From Pseudomonas sp. FeN3W (lineage in GTDB: Bacteria; Pseudomonadota; Gammaproteobacteria; Pseudomonadales; Pseudomonadaceae): a stretch of DNA of 64,000 nt. The stretch spans positions 2,495,001 through 2,559,000 of the forward strand of contig CP136010.1 of the NCBI GenBank assembly GCA_030263805.2, read 5' to 3'. Both the position numbers and the translations under genes were made by a program. The number at the start of each line of letters is the position of its first letter. Positions within the stretch are counted from its first letter, which is position 1. The notes under the pieces are model-generated. The model searched no databases. It saw only the letters and a list, made by a program, of their open reading frames with translations, and had not been told where the DNA came from. Positions 25,228 to 34,792 of the stretch are shown here, one piece after another.

Positions 25228-26076
25228 ATGAACGCACCGTCTCGCCTGAACGCTGGCGTCGCCACTGCCGCGCAACCCCCTGCCGGCGCCAGTCAGCGCT
25301 ACTGCTACCAGCCGATCGACGATGTCGCGCAATGCGCGGTCGATCTTGCCGAAGAGTGCGCGCTGGCGATCGCCTACAACGGGCTGAGCCAGGCGGTGAT
25401 GATGATCTCGCCGGCCGATCTGGAAGATTTCGTGGTTGGCTTCAGCCTGGCCAATGGCTTCGTCGAGTCGCTGGATGATATCTACGACATTCGCCTGCAC
25501 GGCAGCGGCAATGCGCGGCGTGCGGAACTGGACATCGCCAGCCGCGCGTTCTGGCGCCTCAAGCAGCAACGCCGCCAGCTACCCGGCAACAGCAGCTGCG
25601 GGCTCTGCGGGGTCGAAGCGCTGGAGCAGGCACTGCCGCGCCTGCCGGTCATGCCGGCAGCGCCACTGCCACCCCCACACTGGTTGCAGGACCTGCGTCA
25701 ACGAATCGAAGCGTTTCAACCGCTGGGGCGCGACTGCGGGGCGGTGCACGCCGCACTGTTCATGGACGCCAACGGCGAAATCCGCCTGGGCCGCGAGGAT
25801 ATCGGGCGGCATAACGCGCTGGACAAGCTGATCGGCGCCATGGCCCGCTCCGGCTGCATAGCGGCCGGTGGCCTGGCGATCGTCACCAGTCGCTGCAGCC
25901 TGGAGCTGGTGCACAAGGTGCAGCGGGCCGGGATTCCGGCGCTGGTGAGCCTGTCTTCACCCACCGGCCTGGCCGCCCAGTGGGCGCAGCGGCATAACCT
26001 CAACCTCATCCACCTGCCGCAGCACAGCCCGCCGCGGGTCTATAGCCCTGCCGCAGCGGTGCGCGCGCAAGGCTGA
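25228..26076 (+). CDS. fdhD: FdhD, sulfurtransferase for formate dehydrogenase
   Basis: A 282-residue protein that transfers sulfur from IscS to the molybdenum cofactor of formate dehydrogenase. The key Cys loop is SSCGLCGVEALEQ near residue 130. AIAYNGLSQAVMMISPADLE and the later DIGRHNALDKLIG and GLAIVTSRCSLELVHK blocks are typical. No formate dehydrogenase gene lies in the window, so it must serve an enzyme encoded elsewhere. Confidence 0.95.
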   Translation: MNAPSRLNAGVATAAQPPAGASQRYCYQPIDDVAQCAVDLAEECALAIAYNGLSQAVMMISPADLEDFVVGFSLANGFVESLDDIYDIRLHGSGNARRAELDIASRAFWRLKQQRRQLPGNSSCGLCGVEALEQALPRLPVMPAAPLPPPHWLQDLRQRIEAFQPLGRDCGAVHAALFMDANGEIRLGREDIGRHNALDKLIGAMARSGCIAAGGLAIVTSRCSLELVHKVQRAGIPALVSLSSPTGLAAQWAQRHNLNLIHLPQHSPPRVYSPAAAVRAQG

Positions 26077-26273
26077 TGCCCATCTGCAGCGGGTAAAAGC
26101 GCTGCGCACAGGCCCCACAAACGAGCTGAGACCGCTCGAAACACTCCTAGTTCCTTAACGAAATCAAATAGTTAGAAAACGCCGATCAGATCACGCATTT
26201 CATCGGAACGCTCTTGCCGCAAGCGCAACGGCACGTGAGGATCACGCCGCAATTCCACATACGGGATCACTCC

Positions 26274-26735
26274 ATGAAGTACGCCTCGATTTTCCTGTTG
26301 TCCACCAGCCTGCTCAGCGCTGCAGCCTTCGCCGGCAGCAACACCGAAGCCGCCGTCGGCGGCGCGCTCGGCGGTGCACTGGGTTCAGTGGTGGGAGAGC
26401 ACCTGGGGGGCTCGACCGGCGCCACCATCGGTGCCGGCGTTGGCGGTGCAGCTGGCGGCATGGTCGGTGCGGACAAACGCAGCCGTACCGAAGCGGCCAT
26501 CGGCGGCGGCCTCGGCGCGGCCGGCGGCAACGTCATCGGCCAGCAGGTCGGCGGCAGCACGGGCGGCCTGATCGGCGCGGCCGTCGGTGGTGGTGCAGGT
26601 GGCGCGATCGGCAATGCCTACGGCGACGATGATGATGACTACCGGCGTGACCGTCGCTACCGGGATGATCGCCGCTACTACGGCCATCCAGGCAAAGCCA
26701 AAGGTCATTACAAGCACAAACACAAGCATCACTGA
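26274..26735 (+). CDS. Glycine-zipper exported protein with acidic and His/Lys-rich tail
   Basis: A 153-residue protein with a cleavable signal peptide (MKYASIFLLSTSLLSAAAFA). The mature part is two copies of a glycine-zipper block, AAVGGALGGALGSVVG and AAIGGGLGAAGGNVIG, each followed by a QVGGSTG or HLGGSTG linker and a second GxxxG helix. The end has an aspartate run, an Arg/Asp/Tyr segment and a GHYKHKHKHH tail that could bind metal. The role is unknown; glycine zippers insert in or pack against membranes. A hairpin terminator follows. Confidence 0.85.
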   Translation: MKYASIFLLSTSLLSAAAFAGSNTEAAVGGALGGALGSVVGEHLGGSTGATIGAGVGGAAGGMVGADKRSRTEAAIGGGLGAAGGNVIGQQVGGSTGGLIGAAVGGGAGGAIGNAYGDDDDDYRRDRRYRDDRRYYGHPGKAKGHYKHKHKHH

Positions 26736-26778
26736 GGGCCGCCGACGGCACGCATTGCCGTTTCGCAGAGACCACAGC

Positions 26779-26811
26779 ATCGCCCGGACCGGCCCAGCCG
26801 CTCCGGGCGAT
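26779..26811. terminator. Hairpin between glycine-zipper gene and thioesterase gene
   Basis: ATCGCCCGGA and TCCGGGCGAT form a perfect 10-bp stem around a 13-nt loop. It lies between convergent genes and is followed on the plus strand by CTCGTTT, so it can end transcription from both sides. Confidence 0.75.
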
Positions 26812-26845
26812 CTCGTTTAAGCCTCTGCTGTCTGCGCCGAGCGGT

Positions 26846-27277
26846 TTAGCTCAAGGCTTCCAGCGCGGCGCGCAAACGCTCGGGAATGGCGGTAGGACGA
26901 TTGCTTGCGCGCTCGACGAAGACATGCACGAAGCGGCCCGCGGCGCAGGCCTCCTGCTCACCCTCGCGGAAGATCGCCAGCTCGTATTGCACCGACGAGT
27001 TGCCCAGCCTGGCCACCCGCAGGCCGACCTCGATGAGGTCCGGATAAGCGATCGATGCGAAGTAGTCGCAGGCGGAGCTGACCACGAAGCCGACGATGTC
27101 ACCGCCCTGGATATCCAGCCCGCCCTGCTGGATCAGGTAGTTGTTCACCGCGGTATCGAAGAAACCGTAATAGACGACGTTGTTCACGTGGCCATAGATA
27201 TCGTTATCGTGCCAGCGCGTGGTAATCGGTTGGAAATGCCGGTAATCGCGGCGCAGGTGCTTGGGTTGCTCGGGCAT
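26846..27277 (-). CDS. Acyl-CoA thioesterase, 4HBT type
   Basis: A 143-residue hotdog thioesterase. The active-site pattern is TTRWHDNDIYGHVNNVVYYG with the conserved Asp of the 4-hydroxybenzoyl-CoA thioesterase family. The start is MPEQPKHLRRDYRHF at 27277; an upstream in-frame start adds residues that look like untranslated leader. It is the last gene of the minus-strand set after the Fe-alcohol dehydrogenase (34-nt gap), consistent with release of an acyl product. Confidence 0.9.
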   Translation of the reverse strand: MPEQPKHLRRDYRHFQPITTRWHDNDIYGHVNNVVYYGFFDTAVNNYLIQQGGLDIQGGDIVGFVVSSACDYFASIAYPDLIEVGLRVARLGNSSVQYELAIFREGEQEACAAGRFVHVFVERASNRPTAIPERLRAALEALS

Positions 27278-27311
27278 GGGTCGTTTTCCGCGTGCAGTAG
27301 TGAAAAGGCGC

Positions 27312-28475
27312 TCAATACGCCGCCTGATAGATCGCCAAGGCATCGGCTTCGGTGACTTCGCGCGGATTGTTCACCAGCAGGCGCTGCTGCAGCATCGCCT
27401 CCTTGGCCAGCTGCGGCAGCATGTCTTCTGGCACACCGGTGTCGCGCAGGCGAGTCGGCAGACCGACACGAGCGCTCATCTGCTCGAATTCCTCGATCAA
27501 CTGCTCGGCGTAGGTGGACGGATCATCCGTGCGCAGCCGATCGCCAAGAATGATCGGCGCCAGCTCCCCATAGTGCGTGGTCGCCGCGCTGACGTTGAAG
27601 CGCAGCACCTGCGGCAGCACCAGCGCGTTCGACAGCCCATGAGGAATATGGAAATTGCCGCCCAGCGGATAGGCCAGCGCGTGCACGGCGGCGACCGGCG
27701 CATTGGCGAACGCCTGCCCGGCCAGACAGGCGCCGAGCAGCATGGCCTGGCGCGCCTCGCGGTTGCTGCCGTTGTGCACCGCCTCGTCCAGATTGGCCGC
27801 CAGCAGCCGCAGCGCCTCGCGGGCCAGCAGGTCGGACATGGGGTTCTTCTTCAGCGCGCTGGTGTAGGCCTCGATGGCATGCACCATGGCGTCGATGCCG
27901 GTGGCCGCGGTCACCGCCGGCGGCAGGCCGAGGGTGAGATCGGCATCGAGCAGCGCCAGATCGGGCAGCAGCAGGGGCGAGACCACACCCATCTTGGTCG
28001 TCTCGCCGGTGGTGACGATGGCGATCTGGGTGACTTCCGAGCCGGTGCCGGCGGTGGTCGGCACCTGGATCAGCGGCAGGCGCTGGCCCTTGGCATTGCC
28101 GACGCCGTAGATGTCCTGCAACGACTGCATGCAGTTCGGATGCGCAAGCAATGCCACCAGCTTGGCCACATCCATCGAGCTGCCGCCGCCGAAGCCGATG
28201 ATGAGATCCGCACGGGATGCCCTGGCCTGCTCCACCGCCGCCATGACGATGTGCTCCGGCGGATCGGCAATGACCTGATCGTAAACGGCGACCTGCAACC
28301 CTTCCGTCACGAAGCCAGGTAATACCTCGTTGAGCAGGCCGAAGCGGGTGATGCCGGGGTCGGTAATCACCAGCACCGAACGCCCCCCGCGCTCCTTGCA
28401 GAGGCTGGCCAGACGCCGTGACGAGCCGGGCTCGCAGATCAACTGGGCGGTTGTGGCAAAACTGAACGGATGCAT
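27312..28475 (-). CDS. Iron-containing alcohol dehydrogenase
   Basis: A 387-residue type III alcohol dehydrogenase. NAD binding is marked by GFGGGSSMDVAKLVALLAH and PTTAGTGSEVTQIAIVTT. The metal ligands lie in DAMVHAIEAYTS and in HALAYPLGGNFHIPHGLSNA. The substrate is unknown; the operon neighbours (acyl-CoA and 3-hydroxyacyl-CoA dehydrogenases, thioesterase) suggest use of an alcohol or aldehyde from acyl catabolism. A 206-nt gap with a palindromic repeat separates it from the acyl-CoA dehydrogenase gene. Confidence 0.93.
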   Translation of the reverse strand: MHPFSFATTAQLICEPGSSRRLASLCKERGGRSVLVITDPGITRFGLLNEVLPGFVTEGLQVAVYDQVIADPPEHIVMAAVEQARASRADLIIGFGGGSSMDVAKLVALLAHPNCMQSLQDIYGVGNAKGQRLPLIQVPTTAGTGSEVTQIAIVTTGETTKMGVVSPLLLPDLALLDADLTLGLPPAVTAATGIDAMVHAIEAYTSALKKNPMSDLLAREALRLLAANLDEAVHNGSNREARQAMLLGACLAGQAFANAPVAAVHALAYPLGGNFHIPHGLSNALVLPQVLRFNVSAATTHYGELAPIILGDRLRTDDPSTYAEQLIEEFEQMSARVGLPTRLRDTGVPEDMLPQLAKEAMLQQRLLVNNPREVTEADALAIYQAAY

Positions 28476-28528
28476 CGATGCCTCCTGATTTCTTTGTGGT
28501 TCGGCTGCGGCGAGGAACTTCAAAAGCA

Positions 28529-28664
28529 CCCTCACCTCTCGCCAGGCGCCCCAGCCCTCTCCCGGAGGGAGAGAGGGGTATTCCGTGCAACGGCGAACAC
28601 TGTGCGCGAAGCTAACTCGGTCCAACTCCCTCTCCCCTCCGGGGAGAGGGTTGGGGTGAGGGGG
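28529..28664. repeat. CCCTCACC...GGTGAGGG inverted-repeat element
   Basis: The element begins with CCCTCACC and a CCCCAGCCCTCTCCC arm (28550-28563) and ends with GGGGAGAGGGTTGGGGTGAGG (28641-28661). Each half also carries a small inner hairpin: CTCTCCCGGAGGGAGAG on the left and TCTCCCCTCCGGGGAGA on the right. This is a widespread intergenic repeat type of pseudomonads and relatives. It occupies the gap inside an otherwise compact operon. Confidence 0.85.
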
Positions 28665-28681
28665 CACCGCTCAGAGCAGCG

Positions 28682-30472
<1,791 letters not shown>

Positions 30473-30474
30473 GC

Positions 30475-31713
30475 TCAGGCCTCCTTCTTGTAGTCGACGA
30501 AACGACCGCCGAGGGTGGCCAGGCTGTCGATCAGTTCGGCCGGCTTCCAGTGCTCGCCGTGACGCTCGGCCAAGGCATTCAAGCGATCACGAATCGCCGG
30601 CAGGCCCTGGCGGTCGGCCCAGGTCATCGGTCCGCCGACTTCCGCCGGAAAGCCATAGCCGTTGAGATAGACGGTGTCGATATCGCTGCTGGATTCAGCC
30701 ATGCCCTCTTCGAGAATCTTCGCGCCCTCGTTGACCAGCGCCAGTAGGCAGCGCTCGCGGATTTCCTCATCGCCGATCTCGCGACGCTGGAAGCCGAGCC
30801 GCTCGGACTCGCGCTGCACCAGCGCATCCACTTCTGGGTCGTGTTCGGCCTGGCGGCTGCCCTCGGCGTAGCGGTAGTAGCCCATGCGCGATTTCTGACC
30901 GAAGCGGCCCAGCTCGCAAAGGCGATTATCGACCTGCACCTCGGGTTCGTCCTGCCCCTTGCCGGCCAGCTCGCGGGCGCGCCATTCCAGGTCGATACCA
31001 ACCACGTCGTACATGCGGAACGGCCCCATGGCGAAACCGAAGCCCTGCAGCGCGGCGTCCACCTGATGCGGATAGGCACCTTCGAGCAGCAGCATCCGCG
31101 CCTCGCGCACGTAGGTGGCGAGCATGCGGTTGCCGATGAAGCCCTGGCAGTTGCCGGCGATCACGCTGACTTTGCCCATGCGCTTGCCCAGTTCGGTGGA
31201 GGCGTCGAGCACGGCCTTGGAGGTCTTCGCGCCGCGAACGATTTCCAGCAGCTTCATGATGTGCGCCGGGCTGAAGAAGTGCAGGCCTACCACCTGTTCC
31301 GGGCGCTTGGTGACTGCCGCGATGGCGTCGATATCCAGCGCCGAGGTGTTGCTGGCCAGAATGCCGGCCGGCTTCACGATGCCGTCCAGCTCGCGGAAGA
31401 TGTTCTGCTTGAGTTCCAGATTCTCGTACACCGCCTCGATCACCAGATCCACATCCGCCAACGCCTGATAGTCGGCCGCCTTGCTGATGCAGGCGCGTCG
31501 CGCAGCCGCTTGGGCCTCGTCGATCCGGCCCTGGCGCACGTTGTGCGCATAGGTGTCAGCCACCACGCCCAGCGCCTGTTCCAGCATCTCGGGATTGTTA
31601 TCCAGCCAGCGTACCTGCACGCCGGCATTGGCCAGGCTCATGACGATGCCGCGGCCCATGGTGCCCGCGCCGATCACGGCGGCGGTCTGGATATCGAAGC
31701 GGGGTTGGCTCAT
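30475..31713 (-). CDS. 3-hydroxyacyl-CoA dehydrogenase
   Basis: A 412-residue NAD-dependent enzyme of beta-oxidation-type pathways. The dinucleotide motif is VIGAGTMGRGIVMSLANAGV near residue 13. SNTSALDIDAIAAVTKRPEQ, the catalytic VVGLHFFSPAHIMKLLEIV (His) and GFIGNRML follow. Two C-terminal 3HCDH helical domains are present. There is no enoyl-CoA hydratase domain, so it is not a FadB fusion. The start at 31713 (MSQPRFDIQTAAV) fits the family. It is the promoter-proximal gene of the operon, divergent from a LysR gene. Confidence 0.93.
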   Translation of the reverse strand: MSQPRFDIQTAAVIGAGTMGRGIVMSLANAGVQVRWLDNNPEMLEQALGVVADTYAHNVRQGRIDEAQAAARRACISKAADYQALADVDLVIEAVYENLELKQNIFRELDGIVKPAGILASNTSALDIDAIAAVTKRPEQVVGLHFFSPAHIMKLLEIVRGAKTSKAVLDASTELGKRMGKVSVIAGNCQGFIGNRMLATYVREARMLLLEGAYPHQVDAALQGFGFAMGPFRMYDVVGIDLEWRARELAGKGQDEPEVQVDNRLCELGRFGQKSRMGYYRYAEGSRQAEHDPEVDALVQRESERLGFQRREIGDEEIRERCLLALVNEGAKILEEGMAESSSDIDTVYLNGYGFPAEVGGPMTWADRQGLPAIRDRLNALAERHGEHWKPAELIDSLATLGGRFVDYKKEA

Positions 31714-31780
31714 GTGAACGGTCCTCGTCGCAGGCTGGAAAAAGTGGAGACCAACCATAGACGAAGACGCTACTATTTTT

Positions 31781-31803
31781 GAAATTTAGTCTTGTGATAT
31801 TTC
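31781..31803. promoter_or_regulatory. Dyad in LysR/operon divergent promoter
   Basis: GAAAT (31781-31785) and ATTTC (31799-31803) form an inverted pair with a 13-nt spacer in an AT-rich 100-nt gap between the divergent 3-hydroxyacyl-CoA dehydrogenase and LysR genes. The size and position suit a LysR-type box. This is an inference from geometry only. Confidence 0.4.
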
Positions 31804-31814
31804 GGATTCACCAA

Positions 31815-32714
31815 GTGAATATCTACAACTTCGACCTCAACCTGCTTCGCGTGCTGGACGCCCTGCTGCGCGAACGCAATGTCTCGCGTGCCGCCGAGCG
31901 GTTGTCCCTCAGCCAGCCGGCCGTCAGCAACGCGCTCAACCGCCTGCGCGAACTGCTCGACGATCCGCTACTGGTGCGTGCCGGCCGTGTCATGCAGCCG
32001 ACGCCAAGGGCGCTGGCACTGGAAGCGCCGATCCGTCATGCGCTGCAGCAGATCGAACACAGCCTGATCGCCGGCGAGGCCTTCGATCCGTCGCGCAGCC
32101 ATCAGCGTTTTCGCATCGCCGTCACCGACTATGTCGAGCTCATCTGCATGCCGGCGCTGATGCGGCGTCTGGCCGAACGTGCACCTGGCATACAGCTGGC
32201 GATCCAGCATCTGACGCCGACGCTGCCGGTCGAAGCGCTGGACAACGGCGAGATCGACCTGGTGCTCGGACGCTTTCTCGACGTGCCCTCGCGCTTTCAT
32301 GTCCGCCATTGGGCCAGCGAAACCCTGCAGGTGGCGGTGCGCCGCGAACACCCGCTACTCACGGCAGGACTGGATCTGGACGCCTTTTTACGCCTGCGCC
32401 ACCTGTGGGTGCACGGCGGCCAGACCCGAGGCATGGTCGACCAGTGGCTGGAGGCCCAGGGGCGCCCGCGTGAAGTCGTCTACACCACACCGAACTACCT
32501 GCAAGCCGCCCATATCGTTGCCAGCAGCGACCTCGCCGCCGTATTGCCGACACAACTGGCGCGCTATTTCGCCACCCTGCTGCCGCTGCAATTGTTCGAT
32601 CTGCCGTTCGACCTGGGCAGCTTCGCGCTGGATATCGTCAGCGTCGCCCAGCGGCAGAACGACTCGGCGCTGCAATGGCTGATCGAACAGATCGCTGCCG
32701 TGGCACCTAGCTGA
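31815..32714 (+). CDS. LysR-family transcriptional regulator
   Basis: A 299-residue regulator starting at GTG 31815 (VNIYNFDLNLLRVLDALLR); an earlier in-frame ATG would place the start inside the likely operator. The HTH is NVSRAAERLSLSQPAVSNAL followed by NRLRELLDDPLLVR. The effector domain (about 90-299) has FRIAVTDYVELICMPALMRR and a typical RBS fold. It is divergent from the acyl-CoA/alcohol dehydrogenase operon and probably controls it. The C-terminal part is of the NodD/LinR type, suggesting a hydrophobic or aromatic effector; this is weak inference. Confidence 0.9.
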   Translation: MNIYNFDLNLLRVLDALLRERNVSRAAERLSLSQPAVSNALNRLRELLDDPLLVRAGRVMQPTPRALALEAPIRHALQQIEHSLIAGEAFDPSRSHQRFRIAVTDYVELICMPALMRRLAERAPGIQLAIQHLTPTLPVEALDNGEIDLVLGRFLDVPSRFHVRHWASETLQVAVRREHPLLTAGLDLDAFLRLRHLWVHGGQTRGMVDQWLEAQGRPREVVYTTPNYLQAAHIVASSDLAAVLPTQLARYFATLLPLQLFDLPFDLGSFALDIVSVAQRQNDSALQWLIEQIAAVAPS

Positions 32715-32910
32715 GCGGCGAAGCGAGCGCAACGAATCCCACGCCTAACCAATGCCTATTTGCTAGTATCCCGCAGCTTTTCCGTCGGAAATTTCCCGAA
32801 AGCGGGCGACTGTGACCAGCCTTGCGGAACATCGCCGCGCGGCGGACATCTATTCCTGTTAACGCGCCATGGTGAACATGGACCATCAAGCCAAATCTGG
32901 AGCGACATCT

Positions 32911-33216
32911 ATGGCAGCGCTGCTGCAACGCACCCTCGATACCATCACCCGCAATCAGGCCGAACTGCTCAGCAGCTGGAAGTCTGATCTTCAGAGCCTC
33001 GGCGGCTACCATAACGTCAAGCCGGAAGAGCTGGCCCAGCAGACCGCCGACTTGATCCGGCAGCTGATCAGCGGAACAGCGGACGGCTCTGCCGACGTCA
33101 ACGGTCCGGCCTGGGACGGCATGCGCCTGTATCTGGAAAAACTGGGTATCCGGAATTTCTGGTTGATAAAATGCCAAAGATGTAAAGAAGAAAATCTTTC
33201 TCAGCGGATTATCTGA
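32911..33216 (+). pseudogene. rsbR: RsbR-like stressosome protein, 5' fragment cut by an IS
   Basis: The start is ATG 32911 with TGGAG about 8 nt upstream. Codons 1-77 encode the N-terminal helical RsbRD-type sensor domain (MAALLQRTLDTITRNQAELL and KPEELAQQTADLIRQLI). At 33144 the frame enters an ISL3-family element and continues as a meaningless tail to a stop at 33216. The rest of the gene resumes at 36136. Joining 33143 to 36136 restores YLEKLSRSRALLGMDSQQTA in frame, giving 282 codons. The intact protein would be a stressosome scaffold that senses stress through its N-terminal domain. Confidence 0.85.
33144..33167 (+). repeat. Left terminal inverted repeat of the ISL3 element
   Basis: 24 nt beginning GGGTATCCGGA and ending GGTTGAT. 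It matches the inverted right end at 20 positions; the differences are at positions 7, 12, 15 and 16. Confidence 0.88.
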
Positions 33217-33319
33217 TTGATCCTCTTCAGCCTACTCTACTGCCAATTTTCTGTTTCCACCTTCGCCTGAGTCTTCATAGCGATGCTGACTAGGGAGGAC
33301 AGCGAGAGCTGGGCAAGCG

Positions 33320-33634
33320 TCAAAGCGGTTCTGGTTCATGCGCAATCCGAACACCTGCACAACATTCCTCTTGTAAGAAACCGATCAAATTCTCTAGGTG
33401 CCCATACTCGGGTATACAGACAATCGTGCGGCTATGTTTCTCCTGCCAGATCAGCCCTACCTTGGCCATGCGCGCAAGGTGATGTGATAGCGTCGAAGCA
33501 GGAATACCCAGCCCCTTCTGGATATCTCCGACCGAAGCCCCATCATGGCCAGCTTTGACCAGAAAGCGGAACACGGACAGTCGGTGACTATTCCCTAGCT
33601 CAGCTAAGCTGGCTGCAACCTTTTCGTGATCCAT
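33320..33634 (-). CDS. ArsR-family metalloregulator (IS passenger)
   Basis: A 104-residue winged-helix repressor. The DNA-reading helix is GDIQKGLGIPASTLSHHLAR (about 42-61) and the wing is VGLIWQEKHSRTIVCIPE. Near the C-terminus a vicinal EECCAG pair offers a thiolate site for As(III)/Sb(III) or a soft metal, comparable to the late Cys pairs of some ArsR proteins. The start MDHEKVAASLAELG at 33634 is preferred over one four codons earlier. It is divergent from the permease, which it probably represses together with itself. Confidence 0.88.
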   Translation of the reverse strand: MDHEKVAASLAELGNSHRLSVFRFLVKAGHDGASVGDIQKGLGIPASTLSHHLARMAKVGLIWQEKHSRTIVCIPEYGHLENLIGFLQEECCAGVRIAHEPEPL

Positions 33635-33657
33635 AGCACGCCCCAATAATTCGATGT

Positions 33658-33730
33658 TTCTAGAATTATAGTTGACAGGTCGGATAAACGCAAGTAGGCT
33701 GCGTACATCATTTCGACAATACTAGAAATA
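33658..33730 (+). promoter_or_regulatory. Divergent promoter/operator of the passenger genes
   Basis: The palindrome TTCTAGAA (33658-33665) is followed by TTGACA (33672-33677), a 17-nt spacer and TAGGCT (33695-33700), a plausible sigma-70 promoter reading toward the permease. A second CTAGAA occurs at 33722-33727, close to the permease ribosome site. Repeated CTAGAA units between the divergent regulator and permease suggest ArsR operator sites. Confidence 0.55.
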
Positions 33731-33745
33731 TAGGAGTAATATTGA

Positions 33746-34780
33746 ATGTCATCTCAACTCCAAGACGCTCTAGGCATGTTCGCCTTTCTCGCTATCGAGC
33801 TATCGGTTTTATTCATTGGCATTAGCTTGCTGGTCGGAGTTCTTCAACGTCACATCCCACCATCCAAGGTGGAAGCGTTACTGACTTCCAGTGGGAAGCG
33901 AGGCTATTTTCTTGCTGCTGGTTTAGGAGCTATAACGCCCTTCTGTAGTTGCTCGACTATCCCCATGTTGAAAGGGTTGATTCGGGCACGGGCCGGTTTT
34001 GGGCCGATGATGGTGTTTCTTTTCTCATCTCCGTTGCTGAATCCTATCGTCGTCGGCCTGCTGGTTGCCACGTTTGGATGGACACTTACTGCTATCTATG
34101 TGCTCGCCGCTTTGGTGGTCGCGGTAGGTGCCGGATGGCTGCTTCACACGCTTGGCTTCGAGCGTTATGTGCGCCGGACGGCGACACAAGAGAGCAGTGG
34201 ATGTAGTTCATCAGCAAGCCCGTGCAGTGCTACATCGACCGCATCGAGTTGCGGCACCAACAGCTGCGACACCACTCCGAAGACGGCTTCTTGCGGGGCT
34301 GATAGGAAGACAACAGTCTCTACGTCTAGCGAATGCTGTGACAGTCAACCCACTGTCACGGTTAAGAAAGAAGGGAAGTACAGTGGTGTGTGGCGGGAAG
34401 CTTGGTCGGACTTTATCGATGTGTTGCCTTACCTGCTCATCGGTATTGCGATTGGCAGCGTGATCTATGGTTTCATGCCCACTGACTTATTGGAGCAGTA
34501 TGCAGGCCCAGATAATCCCTTTGCCATTCCAGTTGCCGCTGTCATCGGCGTGCCGTTGTATATTCGCGCTGAAGCCGTCATACCTCTGGCAGCGGCTCTG
34601 ATGGCCAAAGGCGTGGGTGCCGGGACGGTGCTAGCGTTGATCATCGGCAGTGCCGGAGCCAGCCTGACTGAGCTCATTCTGTTGCGCTCTTTGTTCACGC
34701 TGAAGCTTTTAGCGGCGTTTTTAGCAGTCATTTTTGCTATGGCGATGATTGCCGGTTACGCCACCTACCTGTTTTTCTGA
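33746..34780 (+). CDS. UPF0718/ArsP-like permease with cysteine-rich loop
   Basis: A 344-residue inner-membrane permease (PF03773 type) with about eight helices in two halves. The first half carries ITPFCSCSTIPMLKGLI and LFSSPLLNPIVVGLLVATFG, the second IGVPLYIRAEAVIPLAAALM. Between them (about 145-210) is a hydrophilic loop with eight cysteines in SSGCSSSASPCSATS, SSCGTNSC, SCGAD and ECCDSQ. Related ArsP permeases export trivalent organoarsenicals. Cargo here is inferred only from the ArsR partner and cysteines. The transposase starts 12 nt downstream. Confidence 0.88.
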   Translation: MSSQLQDALGMFAFLAIELSVLFIGISLLVGVLQRHIPPSKVEALLTSSGKRGYFLAAGLGAITPFCSCSTIPMLKGLIRARAGFGPMMVFLFSSPLLNPIVVGLLVATFGWTLTAIYVLAALVVAVGAGWLLHTLGFERYVRRTATQESSGCSSSASPCSATSTASSCGTNSCDTTPKTASCGADRKTTVSTSSECCDSQPTVTVKKEGKYSGVWREAWSDFIDVLPYLLIGIAIGSVIYGFMPTDLLEQYAGPDNPFAIPVAAVIGVPLYIRAEAVIPLAAALMAKGVGAGTVLALIIGSAGASLTELILLRSLFTLKLLAAFLAVIFAMAMIAGYATYLFF

Positions 34781-34792
34781 TCAAGGCGGGAG

